From: UBA9611 sp965237595
GTDB taxonomy: Bacteria; Chloroflexota; Dehalococcoidia; Lucifugimonadales; UBA3495
Assembly: GCA_965237595.1 (NCBI GenBank)
Contig: CBDEFY010000007.1
Span: forward strand, 620,001 to 684,000
Direction: 5' to 3'
DNA length: 64,000 bases
A model generated the notes under the pieces. The model made no database searches and was not told where the DNA came from. It saw only the letters and a list, made by a program, of their open reading frames with translations. Both the position numbers and the translations under genes were made by a program. The first letter of the stretch is position 1. Each line of letters opens with the position of its first letter. Positions 34,520 to 43,536 of the stretch are shown here, in pieces.

Positions 34520-36373
34520 ATGCGCGCCCGCAGTATACGGATCACCATCACAATCCTCCTGATCCTGGGCATCGCCATCGCCGCCCTGGGATTTAAAGAA
34601 ATCAACATAGACCTCCCCGGCTTCCCCGCACTGGAACGCCAAGGCACCGGACCTGTGGGCCTTAAACTGGGTCTCGACCTGCGGGGTGGCGGTCACTTGG
34701 TCTACCAGGCCGACACCGGCACCAGGTTCGACGTGACATTCGTCGACACCGTCACTTTGCCCGAACTAAACATCGCATTGGACGAACTGCGGTTCGGGGA
34801 CAATGACACTGCATTGGAAGATTTCCAGGCTATCCCTCTCGAGGAGAACCGATTCCAGATTCGCACCAGTATCTTGGCCGAGGACGACCCCAGGAGGACC
34901 GGCCTCAATGAAGCCCTGGCGGAAGCCCTGGGACCGGTATCGTTCTTCGGGACCAGCGACATCGACGAACCGACGCCGGACCAGATGCAAGGGGTATTGG
35001 ACAACATCACCCGCCGCGTCAACCAGTTCGGGACCGAAGAGCCAATCATCCAGATATTCGGCGACGACCGGATCATAGTCCAACTCCCCGGCGCCGGTGG
35101 CTCAGTCACCGAGATTGTCCTTGCCGAACCTGCTCCGGACCTGGAGGTAGAAGGAACCCTGCGGACATTGCTGGCCGAGGCTGGGTACGAGGATTTTGAG
35201 GTCGACCGCAAGGACGACAGCACCTTCACCGTGCGGTCGAACAATGTGAATACCGAGACCCAGTCCGCGGCGGCGCTGGCGGTCAACAACGAGATAAGCG
35301 CGTTCTCCCAGTTCCGCGTCAACAGCGGCATCGACGACGCCAAATCGTTGATCGGCCAGACGGCCCGGCTCGAATTCAGAGAACGGACCTGTGCGACCCC
35401 GGCGTGCGTCAATTTCACCGATTCAGAGCTGGGGTTGACCGGTGACAACCTGACCCGGGCCGAGGCCTCCACCAACACCATTGGCATTGGGTGGGTGGTG
35501 AACCTCCAATTCGATGGCCAGGGCTCGGACATCTTCTCCGACTTGACCCGCCGTATCTCCACTGCGGATGCCCAAGCCACCAAACGAATAGCAATCATCA
35601 TGGATGACCGGGAGTTGCTTGCCCCAGTGGCCCGGGCTCACATCCGCGACGGGCGCACCCAGATCAGCGGCAACTTCACGAGAGAAGAGGCCCGCACTCT
35701 GGCCATCCAACTGGAGTCGGGCCGCCTGCCTGTGCCCCTCAAGTTGATTCAGGAGAGCGATGTTGATGCGCTGTTGGGGTCCGAGTCACTGCGCAACAGT
35801 CTTATTGCCGGCCTGGTCGGTTTGGGTCTGGTGCTGGTGTTCATGATTATCTACTACCGCATGGCCGGAGTGGTGGCGTCTTTTGCCCTGGTGTTCTACG
35901 CCATCACCGTGTTGGCGGTATTCAAGTTGATTCCCATCACCTTGGAGTTGGCCCACATCGGTGGGTTCATCCTCTCCATCGGCATGGCCGTTGACGCCAA
36001 CATACTCATCTTTGAGCGCATGAAAGAAGAGGTGCGCATCGGCCGCACGTTGGCTTCATCCATGGAGGTGGGGTTCAGCCGTGCCTGGCCAGCCATCCGG
36101 GATAGCAACATCTCCACCATGATTACCTGTCTGGTGCTCTTGTGGTTCGGCGACCGGTTGGGCGGTGGCTTGGTCACTGGTGTGGCCATCAGCTTGTTCA
36201 TCGGCGTGGCGGTCAGCATGTTCACCGCCGTGGTGGTCAGCCGGAACCTGTTGCAGTTAATGGCCTGGATCGGGCTGGGCGGACGAATTAACCTTTTCAC
36301 CCCAGAGCCGGTGCAGCGCAACAGTCAGGCGGCAGTCCAGGCCCAGGCCCCAGCCCCAGGAGGGGGACGCTAG
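34520..36373 (+). CDS. secD: Protein translocase subunit SecD
   Basis: Together with SecF it pulls secreted proteins out of SecYEG using the proton gradient. This 617-aa protein has one N-terminal helix, a large extracytoplasmic P1 region (LGLDLRGGGHLVYQ, NITRRVNQFGTEEPIIQ) and a C-terminal block of five helices (GLVLVFMIIYYRMAG, GMAVDANILIFERMKEE). The ATG comes 3 nt after the cca stop. secF overlaps its stop by one base. Confidence 0.95.
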   Translation: MRARSIRITITILLILGIAIAALGFKEINIDLPGFPALERQGTGPVGLKLGLDLRGGGHLVYQADTGTRFDVTFVDTVTLPELNIALDELRFGDNDTALEDFQAIPLEENRFQIRTSILAEDDPRRTGLNEALAEALGPVSFFGTSDIDEPTPDQMQGVLDNITRRVNQFGTEEPIIQIFGDDRIIVQLPGAGGSVTEIVLAEPAPDLEVEGTLRTLLAEAGYEDFEVDRKDDSTFTVRSNNVNTETQSAAALAVNNEISAFSQFRVNSGIDDAKSLIGQTARLEFRERTCATPACVNFTDSELGLTGDNLTRAEASTNTIGIGWVVNLQFDGQGSDIFSDLTRRISTADAQATKRIAIIMDDRELLAPVARAHIRDGRTQISGNFTREEARTLAIQLESGRLPVPLKLIQESDVDALLGSESLRNSLIAGLVGLGLVLVFMIIYYRMAGVVASFALVFYAITVLAVFKLIPITLELAHIGGFILSIGMAVDANILIFERMKEEVRIGRTLASSMEVGFSRAWPAIRDSNISTMITCLVLLWFGDRLGGGLVTGVAISLFIGVAVSMFTAVVVSRNLLQLMAWIGLGGRINLFTPEPVQRNSQAAVQAQAPAPGGGR

Positions 36374-37356
36374 TGCTGGATGTGGTCGGCAAACGGGGCT
36401 GGTATTTCCTGATCTCGGCGTTGATCATCCTGCCGGGTCTGGTGTCCATGTTGGCCCCACCGGGCTGGCTGTCCTTAGAATCGGGATTGAAGGCAGGCAT
36501 CGACTTCAGCAGCGGTTCGGTGATGAACGTTACCTTCCGACAGCCCGTGGAGGAGGACCACATCCGTGAGCGCATGAACGAACTGGGCCATACCGAAGCG
36601 CTGATTCAGCGGATCGGCGGCACTAAATTCTTCATCCGCACGGAGGTGCTGAAAGAAGCCGTCGGCGACGGTCTATCGGAGCGCGAGGTCATCGAGCGCG
36701 ACCTGGAGAAATTCCTGGGCATGGAGTTGGACCGGGTTGAATTTGACACCGTCTCCCCCATCGTTGCCCAGGAAACGGTCAGGACCGCTTTCTTCGCCCT
36801 GGCCGCCGCCTCGGTGTTCATCTTGTTCTTCGTGTGGTACGCCTTCCGCCGGGTGCCCAAGGCGCACCGGTATGGGGTCAGCGCCATACTGGCATTGGTC
36901 CACGACCTGTTGATTATCCTTGGCATATTCTCAATCCTTGGCAAGGCCATCAACCTGGAAGTGAACTCCATGTTCATCGTGGGGTTGCTGATTGTCGCCG
37001 GTTACAGCGTAAACGACACCATAGTGGTCTTCGACCGCATCCGTGAGAACGTGTCGCGCCATCCCGACCGGGACCTTGCCCCCATGGTCAACCTGAGCAT
37101 CATGGAGAGCATGGGCCGGTCACTGAACACCACTATCACGACCTTGGTGGTGCTGCTGGCCATGCTGTTCATCGGGGGGGCCAGCATCCGCGAATTGCTG
37201 CTGGTGCTGGCCATCGGCGCGGTGGTCGGAACCTACAGTTCCATATTCATCGCCAGTCAGTTCCTGGTTATGTGGGACCGGGGCGAGGTCGGCCGTATCT
37301 TCCGGCGAGGCCCGGCGGCCGCAGCCTCAACGTTGCTGCACATAATCGGCCGTTGA
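36373..37356 (+). CDS. secF: Protein translocase subunit SecF
   Basis: This 327-aa partner of SecD has six membrane helices, an extracytoplasmic loop after helix 1 (GIDFSSGSVMNVTF) and the conserved GYSVNDTIVVFDRIREN motif in the SecF helix 4 region. The GTG start shares one base with the secD TAG, so translation is coupled. Confidence 0.95.
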   Translation: MLDVVGKRGWYFLISALIILPGLVSMLAPPGWLSLESGLKAGIDFSSGSVMNVTFRQPVEEDHIRERMNELGHTEALIQRIGGTKFFIRTEVLKEAVGDGLSEREVIERDLEKFLGMELDRVEFDTVSPIVAQETVRTAFFALAAASVFILFFVWYAFRRVPKAHRYGVSAILALVHDLLIILGIFSILGKAINLEVNSMFIVGLLIVAGYSVNDTIVVFDRIRENVSRHPDRDLAPMVNLSIMESMGRSLNTTITTLVVLLAMLFIGGASIRELLLVLAIGAVVGTYSSIFIASQFLVMWDRGEVGRIFRRGPAAAASTLLHIIGR

Positions 37357-37391
37357 CGTGGGCCGCTACAGTGGCGGGCAACCCCTGAGCT

Positions 37392-38449
37392 CTACTGAAA
37401 TCCACCGGCGTCAGGCAGCAGGACAATCCGTCCGGTGGGTTTCCGCTCCGACACCAACCGGTAGGCCTCCCCGCTTGCTCCAAGGGCAGTTCCAGGGCCA
37501 CCACGGGCCGCAGTTTGCCCTCCAGCACCATCCGGCCCGCTTGATCGACGATTGCTCGTGGACACTCCCGATGCTCCCAGGACCCGGGCGTCACGGAAGA
37601 TGACCTCCGCCGGATTCAAGCTTACGCTCTGCCCCTGGATTTCTCCCAGCAACACCAACCGCCCGAACTGGGCCAGACTGCCGAGGGTCGAGGGGAATAG
37701 GGCGGAACCCACGGTATCAATCACCACCTGGGAGCCCTCATCCCCGGTCATGGCCATCACCAACTCTGCGAAGTCCAATCCACCGTCCCCCAGGACCTCA
37801 GCAGCGCCCAGATCGCGCAGTGCATTCTCCTTCTCCGAGGACGACGTTACGGCCAGCACCCGCGCTCCCAAGGCTGCCGCCGCCTGAACCGCGTGGGAGC
37901 CCAAGCCGCCCCCAGCGCCGGTGACCACCACCGTTTCTCCTGGGACCACATGGGCTGTCTCCTGTACCGCCTGGAGGGCCACTCCCATTGGGCAGGCCAG
38001 AAGCGCCGCGCCCACCGGGTCCACACCCTCGGGCGTCTTGACCAGACTATGTTCGGATAGCGCCGCATACTCGGCGAACCCGCCGTCGCGGCCGTGGCCG
38101 ATGCCCTCGCCATCCCGGCACCGGTGCTCCCGTCCGGTGGAGCACCGGTCGCAATGGCCGCAGGCCTCGGTGAGGATACTGACCACCCGGTCACCCTCCC
38201 GCAGTCCGGTGACATCGTTGCCGGTCTCCACCACCAAGCCGGAAATCTCGTGGCCCAGAATCACTCCGGACCGAACGCCGCGGCGGAGCACCCCGGCCAT
38301 CACGGAACGGTCATGGTGGCAGAACCCGCGGCGGTAACCTGGACCAAGGCCTGGCGGGGTCCGGGGCTGGGCGTGGGGACATCAATCACCTCCAGGAGTG
38401 GAGGATCGCCCGCTTGATTTCCCGGTTGTTTCAACGACAGGGCTCTCAT
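37392..38449 (-). pseudogene. Zinc-dependent alcohol dehydrogenase with three frameshifts
   Basis: The medium-chain dehydrogenase fold is recognisable in pieces. The N-terminus from ATG 38449 reads MRALSLKQPGNQAGDPPLLE. After a lost base near 38322 the frame continues with CHHDRSV, GHEISG, the structural-zinc cysteines (CGHCDRC, then C seven residues on) and the Rossmann VVVTGAGGGLGSHAVQ. A shift near 37555 moves it to AIVDQAGRMVLEGKLRPVV and one near 37475 (a G-run) back to EAYRLVSERKPTGRIVLLP. Three breaks in one non-essential gene make it a probable pseudogene. Two breaks are in or near G/C runs. Confidence 0.75.
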
Positions 38450-38499
38450 ACCGGCGGATTATATTCCCTGGGCCGTATACCGCCAAGGCGGCGCTACCG

Positions 38500-38505
38500 T
38501 ATAAT
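38500..38505 (+). promoter_or_regulatory. -10 box (TATAAT) upstream of nfo
   Basis: A consensus TATAAT lies 73 nt before nfo in the 128-nt gap separating it from the divergent dehydrogenase. No good -35 box is visible. Confidence 0.35.
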
Positions 38506-38577
38506 TGCCCGTGTGAATTGCGGGGGCGATTTCAGCCCACGCAGGCTCGACCTAGAGGCTGACAATAGGGGTATGCA

Positions 38578-39425
38578 ATGAAGATCGGGGCCCACGTATC
38601 CACGGCCGGCGGCATGAGTAATGCGGTCGCCCGGGCCAAGAGATTGGTTGCGAAGCAATCCAGATCTTCGGTTCTTCGCCCCAGACTTGGGCCTTTAAAC
38701 CGGTGCCCGGCGAGCAGATTGAGCTCTTCAAGGAGGGCCTGGCTGACGCCGGCATTGGCCCGGTATTCCTACACGCCATCTATCTGATAAACCTGGGTAC
38801 CCCCAACAAGGAGAATCTGGAGAAAGGTATCGACTCCCTGGTCAACTACATGGAGCTAGCGGCCAGTATCGGCGCGGCCGGCGTAATATTCCATCCGGGC
38901 AGCCACGGCGGTAGAGGCTTCGAAGCGGTGCTGCCCCAGACGGTCGACGCCATCAAAACGGTGCTGGACGCCTCACCCGACGGACCCTGCTTGGCGGTGG
39001 AAAACATGGCCGGCATGGGACAGCACATCGGGGCCAGATTCGACGAGCTGGGCGGCATCCTACAGGCCGTGGACAGCACCCGCCTGAAGATATGCCTGGA
39101 CACCCAGCATTCCTTTGCCGCCGGTTACGACCTGACCAACCCCGAGGGGATACAAGCGATGTTGGACGCCGGCCCCGGCAGCGCCAACGTCGCGGCGGTG
39201 CACGCAAACGACTCCAAGCGGGTCTGCGGATCGGGTGTGGACCGGCACGACAACATCGGCGACGGGTTCATCGGCGAGGAGGGCTTCGCCGCCATCATGG
39301 GCAACCCGGCCTTCGCCGACGTGCCCTTTCTGTTGGAGGTGCCGGGCTTCGAGGGCAACGGCCCAGACCAGCGGAACATAGACATCCTAAAGAAGATTAG
39401 GCAGCAGGTCGGGCTCTCCTCTTGA
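38578..39425 (+). pseudogene. nfo: Endonuclease IV with a single-base frameshift
   Basis: The AP-endonuclease TIM barrel begins MKIGAHVSTAGGMSNAVARAK and loses frame at about 38640. In the -1 frame it continues EIGCEAIQIFGSSPQTWAFK, then FLHAIYLINLGTP, FHPGSHGG, LAVENMAGMG, CLDTQHSFAAGYD, HANDSK and LEVPGFEGNGP, covering the usual zinc ligands. One missing G (AAGAGATT for AAGGAGATT) explains the break; the intact protein would be 282 aa. It is a repair gene that can be lost, or this is a sequence error. Confidence 0.8.
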
Positions 39426-39430
39426 TCAAC

Positions 39431-39790
39431 ATGACCAACCGGGAGTTCGTCCGCCTGGTGCGCCGAGCCTACCGGGAGATGCCCGAGCAGGTGCTCCGGT
39501 CGCTGGATAACGTTGATGTTGCGGTCGAGGAATGGCCCGGACCCGATGAAGAGGATTTGATCGACGACGAGAGCACGCTGTTTGGGCTCTTTAGCGGCGT
39601 GCCCTTGACCGAGCGCGAGGGCGGCGGCAACCTGTTGCCCGACCGGATTGTCATCTACCGCCAGCCCATCTTGCGCAGTTGCTCCAGCCGCACCGAGGCC
39701 GAACGCGAGATTAAGGTCACCCTGTGGCACGAGATTGGCCACTACCTGGGCATGAGTGAGGACGACTTGCACCGGCTGGGATACGGCTAG
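39431..39790 (+). CDS. Minimal metallopeptidase (DUF1025 family)
   Basis: This 119-aa protein of the small bacterial zincin family has the HEIGH zinc motif at 100-104 (LWHEIGHYLGMSEDDLHRLGY) and the RIVIYRQPIL strand before it. Full-length relatives are about 120-140 aa. The substrate is unknown. A TTG start at 39422 overlaps the nfo stop; the ATG at 39431 gives the family-like opening MTNREFVRLV. The stop overlaps the pgpA start by one base. Confidence 0.8.
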   Translation: MTNREFVRLVRRAYREMPEQVLRSLDNVDVAVEEWPGPDEEDLIDDESTLFGLFSGVPLTEREGGGNLLPDRIVIYRQPILRSCSSRTEAEREIKVTLWHEIGHYLGMSEDDLHRLGYG

Positions 39791-40251
39791 TGGCAGTCGT
39801 TCTGAGCCGCGCCGGTTGGGCCCTGGGCACTGGTTTAGGCGTTGGACTGGCGCCCATTGCTCCGGCTACCGTGGCCAGTCTCGCGGCGGTGCTAGTCTAC
39901 GGCTTCTCTCCCCTGGCCGAAGATTCCGCCGGATTTTTTCTGCTCTGCGGAGTGGGGTTCTTGGCCGGGATATGGGCCTGCCAGACCCTGATAACCGATG
40001 AGGACCATGACCCCGGCCGAGCGGTCATGGATGAGTTTGCCGGCATGTGGGTCACCTGTTTGTTTCTGCCCAAGACCCTGCCCTGGCTGGCGGCTGCGTT
40101 TGTCGTGTTCCGGGTACTGGACATCCTAAAACCGTGGCCCATCCGCCGATTCGAGCGGCTACCGGGCGGTCTGGGCATCATGGCCGACGACTTGGCGGCT
40201 GGGGCAGTCGGGGCCATAGGGCTAAACGTGGTCTACCGGCTCTTTTTCTAG
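39790..40251 (+). CDS. pgpA: Phosphatidylglycerophosphatase A
   Basis: It dephosphorylates phosphatidylglycerophosphate to phosphatidylglycerol at the membrane. This 153-aa protein with four hydrophobic segments carries APIAPATVASL (usually APGT), DPGRAVMDEFAGM, FRVLDILKPWPIRRFE and GGLGIMADDLAAG, the PgpA signature set. The GTG start overlaps the metallopeptidase stop. Confidence 0.9.
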   Translation: MAVVLSRAGWALGTGLGVGLAPIAPATVASLAAVLVYGFSPLAEDSAGFFLLCGVGFLAGIWACQTLITDEDHDPGRAVMDEFAGMWVTCLFLPKTLPWLAAAFVVFRVLDILKPWPIRRFERLPGGLGIMADDLAAGAVGAIGLNVVYRLFF

Positions 40252-40264
40252 GGTGCTGGCTTGC

Positions 40265-40403
40265 GCCTGGCTACATTGCCCGGCAAAACCCGCTGCTGAT
40301 TTTTGGTTGGTGGAGCCGAGCCTGGCTACATTGCCCGGCAAAACACCCTGCTGATTTTTGGTTGGCGGAGCCGAGCCTGGCTATATTGCCCGGCAAAACA
40401 CCC
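40265..40403. repeat. 55-bp tandem repeat (about 2.5 copies) in the rpsB promoter region
   Basis: The 317-nt gap 40252-40568 has no gene. Units begin at 40265, 40320 and 40375 (period exactly 55), the first two nearly identical and the third truncated at about 40403. Each holds the palindrome TTGCCCGGCAA (40276, 40331, 40386). The last copy supplies the -35 box of the rpsB promoter. Open frames through the array are by-products of the repeat. Confidence 0.85.
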
Positions 40404-40414
40404 TATGGTATACT
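40386..40414 (+). promoter_or_regulatory. rpsB promoter with extended -10
   Basis: TTGCCC (40386-40391), a 17-bp spacer and TATACT (40409-40414) preceded by TGG, an extended -10. The -35 box is part of palindrome TTGCCCGGCAA, repeated upstream at 55-bp intervals. It gives a leader of about 150 nt for rpsB, long enough for autoregulation. Confidence 0.6.
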
Positions 40415-40568
40415 CCGACAAGCATCAACCTGCCCCTGTTCCAGCTTCGGCCCAGGCGTCGAATCAGGAATGGGTTGCGGGGATTTTGTGGGTTTCGCCG
40501 CCCCCGTGCAGCGGACTCTCGGACGCAGCCGGCCCGATTGGCCGGTGAGATTCTAAAAGGTAGGTTTT

Positions 40569-41642
40569 ATGGTAGAGTCGCTAGAGCGAACGGCAGAGCC
40601 GATCACTGAAGAACCAATCACGGCAGTACCAAGGCCAGCCCCCACAAGGGAACCACTCACCATGAAGGCCCTTCTCGAGGCGGGAGTCCATTTCGGGCAT
40701 CAGACCCGGCGGTGGAACCCCACCATGAAGAAATACATCTTCACCCAGAGAAACGGCATACACATCATCGACCTCCAGCAGACCCTGGGCATGATTAACA
40801 CCACCTATCAAGAGATGGTGGATTTGGTCGCAGAGGGCGGCAAAGTCCTGTTCGTAGGAACCAAGCGCCAAGCCCAAGAGGTGATACAGAGCGAAGCCGA
40901 ACGCTGCGGCATGCTGTACGTCAACCAGCGCTGGCTGGGCGGCACACTGACCAACTTTCAGACGATACGGACCCGCATCAACTACATGCTGGAACTTCAG
41001 CAGAAGCGGGACCAAGGCTACTTCCGGGTCCTGCCCAAGAAAGAGGGAGTTAAGCTCCGCGACACCCTAAACCGCCTCGAGAAGTATTTCACCGGCGTGC
41101 GGGATATGACCGAAGTCCCCAAGGCCATCTTCATCATCGACATCGGTCGGGAAGACATCTGTATCGCCGAAGCCCGGCGCATGGGGGTCGAGATCTTCGC
41201 CATCGTCGACTCCGATTGCGACCCCAATAAGGTGGACCATATCATCCCTGGCAACGACGACGCCGTCCGCTCCATTCGGTTGATTACCAACCGGATGGCC
41301 ACCGCCGTCCTGGAAGGCCTTGCGCAGCGTGAAGCCATGCTGCAGGCACAGCTTGAAGAGATGGCGGAAGTGGACGAATCGGCGTTTATCAGCGCGTATG
41401 TGTCACCCGACGACGAGGAAGAAGGCCTTCCTGAGATGGAGGGCTTGGACACCGCCACCGTCGCCGAAGTGGCGCCTTCAGCCGCGGCCGCCATATCGCC
41501 GGTGGCCGAGGCAGCAGTGGAAGAGTCAGTCGCCGAAGCGGCTGCTCCTGAAGCTGCAGTTGAGCCAGAAACCGAGCCGGAGCCCGAACCAGAACCTGAA
41601 ACGCAACCAGAAGAAGAGAGCGATGGAGAGCCGGAGGAATAA
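40569..41642 (+). CDS. rpsB: 30S ribosomal protein S2 with long acidic tail
   Basis: The S2 core runs from about residue 30 (MKALLEAGVHFGHQTRRWNPTMKKYIF) through GTKRQAQEVI, NQRWLGGTLTNF and DCDPNKVDHIIPGNDDA to about 265. An N-terminal extension of about 30 residues and a C-terminal tail of about 90 residues rich in Glu, Ala and Pro make it 357 aa, against about 240-260 in most bacteria. It heads the tsf-pyrH-frr-uppS-cdsA-dxr run. Confidence 0.96.
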   Translation: MVESLERTAEPITEEPITAVPRPAPTREPLTMKALLEAGVHFGHQTRRWNPTMKKYIFTQRNGIHIIDLQQTLGMINTTYQEMVDLVAEGGKVLFVGTKRQAQEVIQSEAERCGMLYVNQRWLGGTLTNFQTIRTRINYMLELQQKRDQGYFRVLPKKEGVKLRDTLNRLEKYFTGVRDMTEVPKAIFIIDIGREDICIAEARRMGVEIFAIVDSDCDPNKVDHIIPGNDDAVRSIRLITNRMATAVLEGLAQREAMLQAQLEEMAEVDESAFISAYVSPDDEEEGLPEMEGLDTATVAEVAPSAAAAISPVAEAAVEESVAEAAAPEAAVEPETEPEPEPEPETQPEEESDGEPEE

Positions 41643-41698
41643 CCTTCCTCTCTCGCGAGATACCGGCCAGGAATCGGCTGGCCACTAGGAGCAGTTAA

Positions 41699-42202
41699 TT
41701 GGCGGTCAGCGTTGAATTAGTCCGGACCCTGCGCGACCAGACCGGAGCGGGGATCATGGATTGCAAAGATGCCCTGGAAAAATCCGGTGGCGACCTGGAA
41801 AAGGCCGTTCAGGCACTTCGTGAGAAAGGGGTAGCCAGCGTGGCTAAACGGGTGGGCCGGGACACCAATGAAGGCGTCATCGAGACCTACTTACACACCG
41901 GAGGGCGGGTCGGGGCCATGGTTGAACTCGGCTGCGAGACCGACTTCGTCGCCCGGACCGAGGAATTCCAAAAGTTGGCCCACGACATTGCCATGCAGGT
42001 CGCGGCCATGGGCCCAATCTACGTCGACCAAGACGAGATTGAAGAAGGGGACGCCCGTCCCCCGGCCCAGATCAGTCTCATGCAACAGCCCTTCATCAAA
42101 AACAACTCCTCCTCCGTCGGCGAGATGGTCAAGGAGTTAGCCGCCAAGGTCGGAGAGAATGTCCGGGTGGTCCGGTTTACCCGATTAGCAGTGGGCGAAT
42201 AG
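41699..42202 (+). CDS. tsf: Elongation factor Ts (short form)
   Basis: It exchanges GDP for GTP on EF-Tu. At 167 aa it keeps the N-terminal UBA-like domain (LRDQTGAGIMDCKDAL) and the core TDFVAR motif in CETDFVARTEEFQ, but has only one C-terminal subdomain, like the short EF-Ts of Dehalococcoidia and Thermus. The TTG start comes 56 nt after rpsB. Confidence 0.95.
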   Translation: MAVSVELVRTLRDQTGAGIMDCKDALEKSGGDLEKAVQALREKGVASVAKRVGRDTNEGVIETYLHTGGRVGAMVELGCETDFVARTEEFQKLAHDIAMQVAAMGPIYVDQDEIEEGDARPPAQISLMQQPFIKNNSSSVGEMVKELAAKVGENVRVVRFTRLAVGE

Positions 42203-42216
42203 TTCAAACCGAAGGT

Positions 42217-42942
42217 ATGGCACAACTTCGATATCGTCGCGTAATGCTGAAAATCAGCGGCGAGTCTCTCAAGGGAGAGACTCAGTACGGTATTGACCCG
42301 GCACCAGTAAACTACCTCTGTGAGCAGATTGGCGAAGCCGCCAAGCTTGGTGTGGAGATCGCTGTTGTCATGGGCGGAGGCAACATCTGGAGGGGCGAAG
42401 CCGCCGAGTCCAGGGGCATGGACCGGGCAACCGCGGACTACGCAGGCATGCTGGCCACCATCATCAACGCACTGGCCCTTCAAGACGGTCTGGAGCAACA
42501 GGGGATCAACGTCCGGACCCAGAGCGCGATTCAGGTGCAGGCAGTGGCCGAGCCGTACATCCGCCGGCGGGCCATCCGCCACTTGGAGAAGGGCAGGGTT
42601 GTCCTCTTCGCCGCTGGGACCGGTAATCCCTATATGACCACCGACACCGCATCCGCGTTACGGGCTCTGGAGATTAGCGCTGACGTGCTGCTCATGGCCA
42701 AGAATAACGTGGACGGGGTCTACGACTCCGACCCCAACGAAAATCCCGACGCCGTCAGGTTCGGCAACCTGGACTATATGGACGCCCTGAACATGCGTTT
42801 GGCGGTGATGGATTCCACGGCCGTTTCCCTCTGCATGGACAACAAGCTGCCCATCGTGGTCTTCAACATTTTTAACCCGGGGACCATGGGCAACATCCTC
42901 ACCGGAGAAACCGTGGGCACTCTTATTACTGGGAGGGACTGA
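42217..42942 (+). CDS. pyrH: Uridylate kinase
   Basis: It phosphorylates UMP to UDP. The 241-aa hexameric amino-acid-kinase-family enzyme shows RVMLKISGESLKG at the N-terminus, VMGGGNIWRG, GTGNPYMTTDTASALRA and NNVDGVYDSDPN. ATG start, 14 nt after tsf; frr starts 2 nt after its stop. Confidence 0.97.
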   Translation: MAQLRYRRVMLKISGESLKGETQYGIDPAPVNYLCEQIGEAAKLGVEIAVVMGGGNIWRGEAAESRGMDRATADYAGMLATIINALALQDGLEQQGINVRTQSAIQVQAVAEPYIRRRAIRHLEKGRVVLFAAGTGNPYMTTDTASALRALEISADVLLMAKNNVDGVYDSDPNENPDAVRFGNLDYMDALNMRLAVMDSTAVSLCMDNKLPIVVFNIFNPGTMGNILTGETVGTLITGRD

Positions 42943-42944
42943 TT

Positions 42945-43532
42945 ATGCCTCCGAAAGGTAGCGATACTGACTTAACCCCCGAAGCTGTGCTGTCTGAGGT
43001 TTCCACCAAGATGGACCGCGCCGTGGATGCCTTCAGGCGGGACCTGAACGAGCTCCGAACCGGCCGGGCCACTCCGGCGCTGGTGGAGAACGTGGTGGTC
43101 GACTACTACGGCGCCATGACGCCGCTCAAGCAGATCGCTTCCATCTCCACGCCCGACGCCCGGGCCATCATGATCCAGCCCTGGGACAACGGGTCGTTAC
43201 GGGAGATTGAAAAGAGCCTGATGAAGTCCGACATGGGGTTCAACCCGTCCAACGACGGCACCACCATCACGGTGCCCATCCCCCAGCTAACCCAGGAGCG
43301 CCGCCAGGAGATGGTTAAGCTCCTTAAGCGCAAGATAGAAGACGGCAAGGTCTCGGTCAGGAACGTAAGGCGGGACGGGCTGGAGACGCTGAGAAAGCTG
43401 GAGAAGGACAAATTGGTCTCTCGGGACGAAAACCGGCGCGCCCAGGACCAACTGCAGAAGACAACCGACGGCCACACCAAACTAATCGACGAAACCGGGT
43501 CCGCCAAAGAGGCGGATATAATGCAGGTTTAA
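42945..43532 (+). CDS. frr: Ribosome recycling factor
   Basis: It splits post-termination ribosomes with EF-G. This 195-aa protein carries LNELRTGRATPALVENVVVDYYG, then a three-helix bundle ending ISRDENRRAQDQLQKTTD-like sequence. It has about 10 extra N-terminal residues. Spaced 2 nt from pyrH and 4 nt from uppS, so translationally coupled. Confidence 0.97.
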   Translation: MPPKGSDTDLTPEAVLSEVSTKMDRAVDAFRRDLNELRTGRATPALVENVVVDYYGAMTPLKQIASISTPDARAIMIQPWDNGSLREIEKSLMKSDMGFNPSNDGTTITVPIPQLTQERRQEMVKLLKRKIEDGKVSVRNVRRDGLETLRKLEKDKLVSRDENRRAQDQLQKTTDGHTKLIDETGSAKEADIMQV

Positions 43533-43536
43533 GCCT

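Noticed and set aside
34702..35601. Long minus-strand open frame (299 codons) opposite secD
   Set aside because: Antisense to an unmistakable SecD. It is Ser/Arg-rich with no domain, as expected from reading GC-rich codons in reverse.
40265..40403. CRISPR array
   Set aside because: The 55-bp units are contiguous copies without unique spacers, and no cas gene is near.
40047..40609. Overlapping plus-strand frames repeating PGYIARQN
   Set aside because: They arise from the 55-bp tandem repeat, which is not a multiple of three and so repeats the peptide in each frame.
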